From: Phytophthora sp. 'mugwort'
Lineage: Eukaryota > Oomycota > Peronosporomycetes > Peronosporales > Peronosporaceae
Assembly: GCA_033558025.1 (NCBI GenBank)
Contig: JAUCEF010000004.1
Span: forward strand, 2,418,001 to 2,482,000
DNA: 64,000 bases
Direction: 5' to 3'
Shown here piece after piece: positions 31,558 to 40,959 of this stretch. A model generated the notes under the pieces. It was not told the DNA's origin. It saw nothing but the letters and a program-made list of their open reading frames with translations, and did not search any database. Numbering within the stretch: the first letter of the stretch is position 1; each line of letters starts with the position of its first letter. A program made the translations under genes and the position numbers.

Positions 31558-32499
31558 GAGCTGAGCTACTTTCTCGGAATGGAGATCAAGCAAGACATCA
31601 AGGCTGGTGAGGTGACGATGCGGCAGACCAAGTTCGCGCGGAGCATCCTGAGCAAGTTCAGCATGGAGAACAGCAAGCCCGTGAAAACGCCGCAGGATCC
31701 CGGACTCAAGCTGACCAAGGCTATGTGCGACGGCGGGTGCAAGCATGATGACACCATGGCAGGCGTGCCTTACCGGAACGCCGTGGGCTGCCTCATGTAC
31801 TTGATGGTGGGCACCCGACCGGATCTGGCTGCGGCAGTGGGCACACTGAGTCAGTTCGCTGCAGACCCATGCCCCACGCACTGGCAAGCACTCAAGCGTG
31901 TCCTCCGCTACATCCAAGGCACGGCGACGTACGGCATCGAGTTTCGCACCAAGGACCAAGACGGCGTCTGCGGCTACTCGGATGCGGACTGGGCGGGTGA
32001 TGTGGAGTCGCGCCGCAGCACGAGCGGATACGCGTTCATAATGAGCGGTGGATGCGTGAGCTGGCGCAGCAAGAAGCAGAGGACGGTGGCACTATCGTCG
32101 ACGGAAGCCGAGTACATGGCGCTATCGGAGGCAACACAGGAGGCTGTGTGGCTCAAGGCGTTTCTGTGCGAGATAGGCGAAACCACAGAGGGCAAGGCGA
32201 TCAAGATCTACGAAGACAACCAAGGATCCATCGCGCTTGCCAAGAATCCCGAGTTTCACAAGCGTACCAAGCATATCGACATTCGCTACCACTTCGTGCG
32301 CGAGAAGGTCGAGGACGGAGAAGTGGTGCTCGAGTACTGTCCGACGCAAGACATGCTGGCGGACCTGATGACCAAGCCCATTCCAGCGGCGCAGTTCGAC
32401 TGTCTCCGGAGCAAGCTCGGCATCGAAGCACCGAAGGCTATCGAGTCGAGTGGGAGTGTTGTCAAGGAGACGCCTCGAGCAGCTGCTGTATACCGGTAG
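31558..32499 (+). pseudogene. A2-i polyprotein, segment 3 (RT end-RNase H)
   Basis: C-terminal part of A2-i after the A2-ii insertion: SYFLGMEIKQD (RT end), connection region with PYRNAVGCLMYL, RNase [25 protein letters not shown] and LADLMTKP, then the LTR-encoded tail [13 protein letters not shown] and stop in the 3' LTR. It has no start codon of its own at the right place. The frame is open. Confidence 0.92.
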
Positions 32500-32769
32500 G
32501 ATACCGGTATGACCTTCACTCAGTGGCACCTCAATCACTCCGGCGATTACGGGACGATGATTACGATGCACGTGGGTACAAGATTGTGGGTACAAGATGG
32601 GCATCGACGTGGCGCTCTGCGATTGGCTGAAGTAACTCAGTATCCAGTAGAGAATCCAGTAGAGTGTACCCAGTAGGTAGAACTGTAGGCTTAGAGGTAG
32701 CAAGGAGTTTGCGAACTAAGGACCTAAATCAATCACTTTGCATTTTGCCATCAAGTGACCAAGCCTTTT
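32457..32769 (+). repeat. A2-i 3' LTR (313 bp)
   Basis: Matches 13841-14153 in length and ends; followed by TSD GGGTG at 32770-32774 and the rest of the HB LTR. Confidence 0.95.
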
Positions 32770-32907
32770 GGGTGTAAGCTCCAACAATTCAATCACTTTC
32801 GAATCTTCATTCTACCCCTCAAGTGCCTTCGCTCCGGTCCCGCCGTCTGCGACGTCCCTCCCTCCGCTTCGTACAAGCTTCGTGTCCAAGATCCATACCT
32901 TTCATCA
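32770..32907 (+). repeat. HB 3' LTR, right part (B2-like)
   Basis: Starts at the duplicated GGGTG and continues TGTAAGCTCCAACAATTC... to CTTTCATCA, the B2 type. With 13635-13840 it makes a 339-bp chimeric LTR. Confidence 0.9.
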
Positions 32908-33173
32908 GGCGCTTCACCAAGGACGTCGGATCAGTGACCTTCGACAGCGACGGATGCTTCATCGCGCTGAAGGGGATGAAGTGCACGATAGGTGCGCGTG
33001 ACGGCAAGCTGTTCAAGCTGTGCATGACGCCCGTGCGCCTGGACGAAGCGAATTCGGCGAGTCCGAACGGGAGCCAAGGGGACACCAAGTCGTACCTCTG
33101 GCACCTTCGACTAGGTCACATCGGTCACGCTGGGCTCGACGCCATCGTCAAGAAGAAGCTCAGCGTCGGCATT
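32908..33173 (+). pseudogene. A2-iii polyprotein fragment (protease end to GAG-pre-integrase)
   Basis: Begins in GRFTKDVGSVTFDSDGCF after the HB LTR and runs through WHLRLGHIGHAGLDAIVKK to VGI, where A1-iii is inserted at GCATT (33169-33173). It continues at 37945. Frame is open but both sides are interrupted. Confidence 0.88.
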
Positions 33174-33527
33174 TGTTGTCAAGGAGACGTCTCGACCAGC
33201 TGCTGTATACCGGTAGGATACCGGTATGACCTTCACTCAGTGGCATCGCAATCATCCTGTGATTACGAGACGAAGATTACGTCACGGTGTTTATGGGACG
33301 GTGTTTACGCCATGGACGATTACGCCATGGGTGGGTACAAGATTGTGGGTACATGATGGGCTCTACGTGGCACTCCCTGATTGGCTGAAGTAACTCAGTA
33401 TCCAGTAGAGAATCCAGTAGAGTGTACCCAGTAGGTAGAACTGTAGGCTTAGAGGTAGCAAGGAGTTTGCGAACTAAGGACCTAAATCAATCACTTTGCA
33501 TTTTGCCATCAAGTGACCAAGCCTTTT
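33174..33527 (+). repeat. A1-iii 5' LTR (354 bp)
   Basis: Full-length A1 form, containing the CATCGCAATCATCCTGTGAT segment absent from its own 3' LTR. Confidence 0.95.
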
Positions 33528-33538
33528 GGTTTGAGCCC
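33528..33538 (+). other. Defective primer-binding site of A1-iii
   Basis: Reads GGTTTGAGCCC; one A is missing relative to GGTTATGAGCCC in every other copy. The deletion removes both the polyprotein ATG and a base of the tRNA match. Confidence 0.85.
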
Positions 33539-33581
33539 AAGCCCCGTCTTCCCTGACCAAGACCCCGACTACGCCTTCGCC

Positions 33582-36500
33582 ATGGACGCCACTTCGACTA
33601 CCGCCCGCATTAACAAGTTCGACGGAACTAACTTCCACACGTGGAAGTTCAAGATGCAGATGGTGCTCGAGGAGCGCGAACTGTGGGAAGTGACAAATGG
33701 GGAAGTGAAGCTGGAGCACTGCCAGACTGCGGCGGATCAAGCGCTCTTTCGGAAGAAGTCGCGCAAGGCGCTGGCGATGATCTGTCTCGCGATGGAGGAT
33801 TCGCAGCTGCCGCTGGTTCGCTCGGCGAGTGGCGCGCATGATGCATGGTCAAGACTGGAAGGACACTTCGAGAAGAAGAGTTTGGCCAACAAGCTCTTTC
33901 TTCGTCGGCGTTTCTTCACGCTCATGATGGAGGAAGGTGATGATGTGCTTCAACACATCAACAAGCTCAAGACTCTGGCGGAACAGCTCGACGCGGTCGG
34001 CGCTCCGGTCAGCGAGGACGACTTGGTGATCACGCTTTTGGGAAGTCTGAGCGAGTCGTACCAGTTCCTGATCACGGCGTTGGAGTCGAGAGCCGACTCA
34101 CTGTCGTGGGAACTCGTGACGTCTCGGCTGCTGCATGAGGACATGAAGCGCAAGGAACAAGGTGGCGGTACGGACGGCACCGCGCACGGTCAAGGTCAAG
34201 CGTTCATGACAAGCGACAACAAGCGCAAGGGTCGGCAGGCGCAGAAGACTAGTGCCTGTCACTACTGTGGCGAGCACGGACATTGGATCGCCAAGTGTCC
34301 GGTGCGAATCCGCGAGAACGCGGAGCGGCAGAGGCCGCAACGAGCGAATGTCGCGCAGAGTGAAGATGACTCTGGCGACTTCCTCTTCTCGGTTGGTGGT
34401 AACACGGGTGCCTCCAAGTCGAATGGAGTGTGGCTGGTCGACTCGGGTGCGACGCAGCACATGACGTACTCGAAGGAGTACATGAAGAACTACAAGAAGA
34501 TCTCTCCGGTGGACGTGCATCTCGCGGACGACGGTGTGGTTCAGGCTGTGGGGACCGGCGACATTGTGATGTCGATGAAGACCCCGCGCGGCATGAAGAA
34601 GGGTGTACTCACGAACGTGTGGCACATTCCGAAGCTGTCGCGCAACCTGTTTTCGGTTGGTCGGTTCACTAAGGACGTCGGGCCAGTTATCTTCGAGAGC
34701 GGCGGGTGCTTCGCTGAAACGAAGAGTCTCAAGTGGAAGCTCGGCGCTCGTGAGGGCAAAGGACTGTTCAAGCTGTGCATGACTCCGATGATGCCTGACG
34801 AGGCCAATGCGGCAATTTCGAAGGATCGCCAAGGGGACACCACGTCGTACCTCTGGCACCTTCGACTTGGTCACATCGGCCATGGCGGTCTAGACGCCAT
34901 CGTCAAGAAGGGCTACGGTGTTGGTATCGATATGGCGTCGGTGAAGCAGTGGGAGTTATGCGACGGATGCTCACTCGGCAAGCAAACGCGAGTAAGCTAC
35001 ATGAAGACGTCGCCAAACCGTGCCAAGCAAGTGCTAGAAGTCGTACACAGTGATGTATGCGGTCCCATGCAGACGCCGACCTTTGGAGGCAAGCGCTATT
35101 TTGTCACGTTTATCGATGACAAGTCGCACTTCTGTGTGGTGTACTTGCTGCGCAACAAGTCCGAGGTGGCCGACAAGTTCGCGCAATTCGTCGCGTTAGC
35201 TGAGACCCAGACTGGCAAGCGCGTGAAAATGCTGCGGAGCGACAACGGCGGCGAGTACACTTCGGGTGAGATGGCCAAGTTCTGTGCGGACCGTGGTATC
35301 ATGCAGAAGTTCACGCCGCCATACACGCCTCAGCTGAACGGAGTCGCCGAGCGCATGAACCGGACGTTGGTGGAGTGTGCGCGTTGCATGCTGGAACATG
35401 CTGGATTGCCCAAGACGTATTGGGGTGAAGCTGTCGTGACAGCTACGTTCCTCCGTAATCGGTGTCCGACGCGTGCCATCAACCACGACAAGTCGCCGCA
35501 CCAGGTTTGGACAGGCAAGAAACCGCTGCTAGCGAACCTCAAGGTGTTCGGTTGCCACGCGTACGTGCACGTGCCGAAGGAGAAGCGTACCAAGTTTGAC
35601 GCTCGGTCGGTGCGCTGTCGGTTCCTGGGATACTCGGAGCATGAGAAAGCGTACCGTTTCGAAGAGACCAAGAGCGGTCGCGTGCTGGTGAGCCGCGACG
35701 CGCAGTTTATGGAAGACGTCTTCGACAGTGGGAGACGTGACTACCATCAGAGGGAGGTGGTGGTCATTCAAGATGAAGAGACGACGGATCAAGATTCGTT
35801 GCAGTCGGATGAAGACGACAAAGAAGAAGAAGACGAAGAAGCAGCGCGGGACGAAGGTTTTGAACCAGGCAGCAAGCGACACCCGCGGACGCAGTCGCTG
35901 GAAGAAGCTGTGGAAGTTCCAAGTGCCAAGCGGCAGAGTCGACACCTGACTCTGGACGAGATGTCGGCTGCGGCTCAAGAAAGTCAAGACTTCGAAGCTG
36001 CATACGTCGTGAATTCAGTGGGAGAAATGCCGACCACGTTCAAGTCGGCGATGGAATCCAGCGACGCAGTCAAGTGGAAGGAGGCGTGTGACTCGGAGGT
36101 CGAGTCGCTCCGCAAGAACGAGACGTGGATCCTCGTGCCGCTGCCAAAAGGACGCAAGGCAATCGGCAACCGATGGGTGTTCCGTGTGAAGGAGAACCAG
36201 GCTGGAGAGATCGAACGGTTCAAGGCGCGACTGGTGGCCAAGGGATTTTCGCAGAAGTACGGCATCGACTACGACGAGACCTTCGCGCCAGTGGCCAAGT
36301 TCACGTCGATCAGGATCCTGCTCAGTCTGGCGGCCAAGTACAATCTCATGGTGCACCAGATGGATGTCAAGACAGCTTTCCTGAACGGTTTGTTAGACGA
36401 AGACATCTACATGGCACAGCCGGACGGCTACAGCGATGAAAAGCACCCGGACTATGTCTGTCAGCTCAAGCGGTCTCTTTACGGTTTGAAGCAGTCGCCG

Positions 36501-37655
36501 CGGATGTGGAACAAGACCATCGACGACCTCATGCTCAAGCTAGGGTTCAAGAAGTGCGAGTCTGACCACTGCATCTACTTCAAGCGTGACGACCAAGACA
36601 TGATCTTCGTGGCGCTATATGTCGACGACCTGATCCTCGCAAGTAACAACGACAAGCTGCTCAAGTCGACGAAGAAGGCGCTCAGTGACCGTTTCGAGAT
36701 GACGGACCTGGGCCACCTCAAGTACTTCCTCGGCATGGAAATCGATCAAGATATGACGACAGGGAAGGTGTCGATGCGGCAAACCAAGTTTGCGAAAGAC
36801 ATTCTGGAGAAGTTCAACATGGAGAAGAGCAACCCTGTTAAGACGCCACAGGATCCGGGCCTCAAGCTGACCAAGGCCATGTGCGAGGGCGGCTGCAAGC
36901 ACGACGAGACCATGGTAAACGTGCCATACCGGAACGCTGTGGGATGCCTCATGTATCTCATGGTAGGCACACGCCCGGACCTCGCAGCAGCAGTGGGAGT
37001 TCTCAGCCAGTTTGCAGCAGACCCATGTCCGACACACTGGCAGGCGCTCAAGAGGGTCTTCAGGTACATTCAAGGCACGAAGACGCACGGCATCGAGTTT
37101 CAAGCGAGCTGCGACGACGGACCCCAAGGCTATTCAGATGCCGACTGGGCTGGAGACATCGAGTCAAGAAGAAGTACAAGTGGCTACGTGTTCATGATGA
37201 ATGGCGGATGCATCAGCTGGAGGAGCAAGAAGCAGCGGACAGTGGCGCTGTCTTCGACGGAAGCTGAGTACATGGCGCTATCGGAGGCGACACAAGAGGC
37301 GGTGTGGCTCAAGGTGTTCCTGTGCGAGCTCGGCGAGATGACAAGCGATGAAGCAATCAAGATCTACGAGGACAACCAAGGTTCCATCGCGTTGGCCAAG
37401 AATCCCGAATTCCACAAGCGCACCAAGCACATCGACATTCGCTACCATTTCGTGCGCGAGAAGGTGGAAGACGGTCAAGTGGTGCTGCAGTATGTTTCGA
37501 CAACCGACATGCTGGCGGACATCATGACGAAGCCAATCTCTGCGACGCAGTTCAGTGTGCTCCGGAGCAAACTCGGCATCGAAGCGCTGAAGGCTGTCGA
37601 GTCGAGTGGGAGTGTTGTCAAGGAGACGTCTCGACCAGCTGCTGTATACCGGTAG
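33582..37655 (+). CDS. A1-iii Copia polyprotein, start codon lost, otherwise open
   Basis: The normal ATG is deleted in the PBS. The next in-frame ATG (33582, MDATSTTARINKFDG) would trim 16 residues of gag, which may or may not matter. The frame is otherwise open to the TAG in the 3' LTR. It has zinc knuckle, VDSGATQH, DDE integrase, YVDD at 36618-36629, and RNase H. The acidic linker is 5 residues shorter than in A1-iv (EEEDEEAARD), a loss in a GAAGAAGAC-like repeat. Mid-gag (FFTLMMEEGDDVLQHINKL) is A2-type, while the N-terminus and the part from the knuckle onward are A1-type. Confidence 0.85.
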   Translation: MDATSTTARINKFDGTNFHTWKFKMQMVLEERELWEVTNGEVKLEHCQTAADQALFRKKSRKALAMICLAMEDSQLPLVRSASGAHDAWSRLEGHFEKKSLANKLFLRRRFFTLMMEEGDDVLQHINKLKTLAEQLDAVGAPVSEDDLVITLLGSLSESYQFLITALESRADSLSWELVTSRLLHEDMKRKEQGGGTDGTAHGQGQAFMTSDNKRKGRQAQKTSACHYCGEHGHWIAKCPVRIRENAERQRPQRANVAQSEDDSGDFLFSVGGNTGASKSNGVWLVDSGATQHMTYSKEYMKNYKKISPVDVHLADDGVVQAVGTGDIVMSMKTPRGMKKGVLTNVWHIPKLSRNLFSVGRFTKDVGPVIFESGGCFAETKSLKWKLGAREGKGLFKLCMTPMMPDEANAAISKDRQGDTTSYLWHLRLGHIGHGGLDAIVKKGYGVGIDMASVKQWELCDGCSLGKQTRVSYMKTSPNRAKQVLEVVHSDVCGPMQTPTFGGKRYFVTFIDDKSHFCVVYLLRNKSEVADKFAQFVALAETQTGKRVKMLRSDNGGEYTSGEMAKFCADRGIMQKFTPPYTPQLNGVAERMNRTLVECARCMLEHAGLPKTYWGEAVVTATFLRNRCPTRAINHDKSPHQVWTGKKPLLANLKVFGCHAYVHVPKEKRTKFDARSVRCRFLGYSEHEKAYRFEETKSGRVLVSRDAQFMEDVFDSGRRDYHQREVVVIQDEETTDQDSLQSDEDDKEEEDEEAARDEGFEPGSKRHPRTQSLEEAVEVPSAKRQSRHLTLDEMSAAAQESQDFEAAYVVNSVGEMPTTFKSAMESSDAVKWKEACDSEVESLRKNETWILVPLPKGRKAIGNRWVFRVKENQAGEIERFKARLVAKGFSQKYGIDYDETFAPVAKFTSIRILLSLAAKYNLMVHQMDVKTAFLNGLLDEDIYMAQPDGYSDEKHPDYVCQLKRSLYGLKQSPRMWNKTIDDLMLKLGFKKCESDHCIYFKRDDQDMIFVALYVDDLILASNNDKLLKSTKKALSDRFEMTDLGHLKYFLGMEIDQDMTTGKVSMRQTKFAKDILEKFNMEKSNPVKTPQDPGLKLTKAMCEGGCKHDETMVNVPYRNAVGCLMYLMVGTRPDLAAAVGVLSQFAADPCPTHWQALKRVFRYIQGTKTHGIEFQASCDDGPQGYSDADWAGDIESRRSTSGYVFMMNGGCISWRSKKQRTVALSSTEAEYMALSEATQEAVWLKVFLCELGEMTSDEAIKIYEDNQGSIALAKNPEFHKRTKHIDIRYHFVREKVEDGQVVLQYVSTTDMLADIMTKPISATQFSVLRSKLGIEALKAVESSGSVVKETSRPAAVYR

Positions 37656-37944
37656 GATACCGGTATGACCTTCACTCAGTGGCGAGACGAAGATTACGTC
37701 ACGGTGTTTATGGGACGGTGTTTACGCCACGGACGATTACGCCATGGGTGGGTACAAGATTGTGGGTACATGATGGGCTCTACGTGGCACTCCCTGATTG
37801 GCTGAAGTAACTCAGTATCCAGTAGAGAATCCAGTAGAGTGTACCCAGTAGGTAGAACTGTAGGCTTAGAGGTAGCAAGGAGTTTGCGAACTAAGGACCT
37901 AAATCAATCACTTTGCATTTTGCCATCAAGTGACCAAGCCTTTT
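37613..37944 (+). repeat. A1-iii 3' LTR, 22-bp deletion variant (332 bp)
   Basis: Same deletion as at 8053-8384; ends before TSD GCATT (37945-37949). Confidence 0.95.
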
Positions 37945-40685
37945 GCATTGACCTCGGGTCCGCGAGCAAGTGGGAGACGTGCGACGGATGCGCGCTCGGC
38001 AAGCAGACGCGATTGAGTTTCGAATCGACATCGCCCAAGCGTGCCAATGAACTACTGGAGGTAGTGCACAGTGACGTATGCGGGCCCATGCGCACGCCGA
38101 CGTTTGGCGGCAAGCGCTACTTCGTCACCTTTATCGACGACAAGTCGCGCTACTGCGTGGTGTACCTGGTAAAGAACAAGTGGGAGGTGGCCGACAAGTT
38201 CGCGCACTTTGTGGCGTTTGCGGAGACACAGACCGGCAAGCGCGTCAAGGAGCTTCGCAGTGACAACGGTGGTGAGTACAAATCCGACAAAATGGCCAAG
38301 TTTTGCAGCAAGCGCGGCATCGTGCAGAAGTTCACACCGCCATACACGCCGCAGCTCAACGGAATCGCGGAGCGCATGAACCGGACGCTAGTTGAATGCG
38401 CGCGGTGCATGCTGGAGCACGCGAGTCTGTCCAAGGCATACTGGGGCGAAGCAGTCATGACGGCTATGTTCCTGCGCAACCGCTGTCCGACACATGCGCT
38501 TGACAACGATAAGTCTCCGTACGAGCTGTGGACTGCCAAGAAACCATTGCTGGCCAACCTCAAAGTCTTCGGTTGCCACGCCTACGTGCATGTGGCGAAA
38601 GAGAAGCGAACCAAGCTGGATGCGCGATCGGTGCGATGCAGGTTCCTGGGGTACTCGGACCACGAGAAAGCGTATCGGTTCGAGGAGATCGAGAGTGGTC
38701 GCGTGCTGGTGAGCCGCGATGCACAGTTCATGGAAGACGTCTTCGACGGTGGAAGACGCGACTACAAACCCAAGGAGGCGCTGGTGGACCTTCAAGATGC
38801 GGAAGAAGGCACCACGGACAAAGATGAACAGTCGGCATTGGACGACGAAGATGAAGAGACTGCGCGAGGTGATGAATTCTTGCCCGGCAGCAAGAGACAC
38901 CCGCGGACACAGTCGCTGGAGGAAGCGGTGGAGACCCCGAGTGCCAAGCGATACGCGTCAGAGAATCGACGCCAAGGCCTGGATGAGATGTCTGCCATGG
39001 CTCAAGACAACGACAAGAGCTTCGAGGCGGCGTACGTCGTGGATTCAGTGGGAGAAATGCCGACCACGTTCAAGTCGGCGATGGAATCCAACGACGCACG
39101 CAAATGGAAGGAGGCCTGCGACTCGGAGTACGACTCGCTGCGCAAGAACGACACATGGGACGTGGTACCGCTGCCCAAGGGACGCAAGGCCATCGGCTGT
39201 CGATGGGTCTTTCGCGTGAAGGAGAACCAAGCCGGCGAGATCGAACGATACAAGGCGCGCCTGGTGGCTAAGGGCTTCTCGCAGAAGCACGGCATCGACT
39301 ACGACGAGACCTTCGCGCCCGTGGCCAAGTTCACGTCCATCCGAATCGTGCTAGCGATGGCTGCCAAGTACGGGCTCAAGCTGCACCAGATGGACGTTAA
39401 GACAGCCTTTCTTAACGGCGTCCTGGATGAAGACATCTACATGCAGCAGCCGGACGGATACATAAGCGAAGGACGCCCGGATCATGTGTGCAAGCTCAAG
39501 CGCGCGCTCTACGGTCTCAAGCAGTCGCCGCGCATGTGGAACCATACCATCGACGACTTCATGCTCAAGCTGGACTTCGACAAGTGCGAGACCGACCACT
39601 GCGTCTACGTCAAGCGCAACGGCGACAGCATGGTGCTCGTGGTGCTGTACGTGGACGGCCTGGTGATTGCGAGCAGTGATGACGACATGCTCAAGGCGAC
39701 CAAGAGAGCACTAAGCAAGCGGTTCGAGATGACGGACCTAGGCGAGCTGAGCTACTTTCTCGGAATGGAGATCAAGCAAGACATCAAGGCTGGTGAGGTG
39801 ACCATGCGGCAGACCAAGTTCGCGCGGAGCATCCTGAGCAAGTTCAGCATGGAGAACAGCAAGCCCGTGAAAACGCCGCAGGATCCCGGACTCAAGCTGA
39901 CCAAGGCTATGTGCGACGGCGGGTGCAAGCATGATGACACCATGGCAGGCGTGCCTTACCGGAACGCCGTGGGCTGCCTCATGTACTTGATGGTGGGCAC
40001 CCGACCGGATCTGGCTGCGGCAGTGGGCACACTGAGTCAGTTCGCTGCAGACCCATGCCCCACGCACTGGCAAGCACTCAAGCGCGTCCTCCGCTACATC
40101 CAAGGCACGGCGACGTACGGCATCGAGTTTCGCACCAAGGACCAAGACGGCGTCTGCGGCTACTCGGATGCGGACTGGGCGGGTGATGTGGAGTCGCGCC
40201 GCAGCACGAGCGGATACGCGTTCATAATGAGCGGTGGATGCGTGAGCTGGCGCAGCAAGAAGCAGAGGACGGTGGCACTATCGTCGACGGAAGCCGAGTA
40301 CATGGCGCTATCGGAGGCAACACAGGAGGCTGTGTGGCTCAAGGCGTTTCTGTGCGAGATAGGCGAAACCACAGAGGGCAAGGCGATCAAGATCTACGAA
40401 GACAACCAAGGATCCATCGCGCTTGCCAAGAATCCCGAGTTTCACAAGCGTACCAAGCATATCGACATTCGCTACCACTTCGTGCGCGAGAAGGTCGAGG
40501 ACGGAGAAGTGGTGCTCGAGTACTGTCCGACGCAAGACATGCTGGCGGACCTGATGACCAAGCCCATTCCAGCGGCGCAGTTCGACTGTCTCCGGAGCAA
40601 GCTCGGCATCGAAGCACCGAAGGCTATCGAGTCGAGTGGGAGTGTTGTCAAGGAGACGCCTCGAGCAGCTGCTGTATACCGGTAG
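37945..40685 (+). pseudogene. A2-iii polyprotein, C-terminal segment (IN-RT-RNase H), RT active site YVDG
   Basis: Resumes after A1-iii with IDLGSASKWETCDGCALGK and runs through DDE integrase, acidic linker, RT and RNase H to the stop in the shared LTR. The RT catalytic motif reads YVDG: codon GGC at 39657-39659 replaces GAC found in A2-i and A2-ii, removing one of the metal-binding aspartates required in this polymerase family. A nearby Ser to Arg change (KATKRALS) is also private. Together with the insertions this makes the copy dead for reverse transcription. Confidence 0.92.
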
Positions 40686-40955
40686 GATACCGGTATGACC
40701 TTCACTCAGTGGCACCTCAATCACTCCGGCGATTACGGGACGATGATTACGATGCACGTGGGTACAAGATTGTGGGTACAAGATGGGCATCGACGTGGCG
40801 TTCTGCGATTGGCTGAAGTAACTCAGTATCCAGTAGAGAATCCAGTAGAGTGTACCCAGTAGGTAGAACTGTAGGCTTAGAGGTAGCAAGGAGTTTGCGA
40901 ACTAAGGACCTAAATCAATCACTTTGCATTTTGCCATCAAGTGACCAAGCCTTTT
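40643..40955 (+). repeat. A2 LTR shared by A2-iii (3') and A2-iv (5')
   Basis: A single 313-bp LTR lies between two same-orientation internal regions: coding C-terminus enters from the left, PBS and ATG (40960) follow on the right. Confidence 0.94.
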
Positions 40956-40959
40956 GGTT

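Larger units (their letters stand above)
13841..32769 (+). mobile_element. A2-i: Copia-type element, split by B1-ii and A2-ii
   Basis: Plus-strand element bounded by GGGTG (13836-13840 and 32770-32774). 5' LTR 13841-14153 and 3' LTR 32457-32769 (313 bp each). Coding pieces are 14158-14943, 24427-26839 and 31558-32499. It was broken by B1-ii in gag just after the zinc knuckle (TSD ACACG) and by A2-ii in RT (TSD GAGCT). The pieces appear to be in one frame, so the element was probably intact before the insertions. Confidence 0.94.
8385..32907 (+). mobile_element. HB: B-family element remnant, split by three insertions
   Basis: Plus-strand family-B element seen only in pieces: C-terminal coding 8385-8875, last codons, polypurine tract and first part of the 3' LTR 13616-13840, rest of the LTR 32770-32907. 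It was broken by the A1 array (left), B1-i (8876-13615, TSD GTTCG) and A2-i (13841-32769, TSD GGGTG). Its 5' part should lie left of the window. It is inserted in A2-iii; the sequence after its LTR (GGCGC, 32908-32912) is the predicted target duplication. It is a B1/B2 mosaic in both coding region and LTR. Confidence 0.85.
33174..37944 (+). mobile_element. A1-iii: full-length Copia-type element with unequal LTRs
   Basis: Bounded by GCATT (33169-33173 and 37945-37949) in A2-iii. 5' LTR 33174-33527 (354 bp) and 3' LTR 37613-37944 (332 bp) differ by a 22-bp deletion. A one-base deletion in the PBS removes the start codon. The remaining internal sequence is open. Confidence 0.95.
32908..40955 (+). 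mobile_element. A2-iii: Copia-type element, split by HB and A1-iii, head of a tandem array
   Basis: Pieces 32908-33173 and 37945-40955. Its gag-protease part should lie left of the window beyond HB. A1-iii is inserted at GCATT in the integrase region. The 3' LTR 40643-40955 is also the 5' LTR of A2-iv, making a tandem array. RT carries an active-site substitution (YVDG). Confidence 0.88.

Noticed and set aside
34098..34883. Long antisense ORFs within family A and B coding regions (for example 261 codons here, 242 codons at 19470-20198)
   Set aside because: They mirror GC-rich codon structure on the opposite strand, recur in every copy at the same place, and show no recognisable domain or composition of a real protein.
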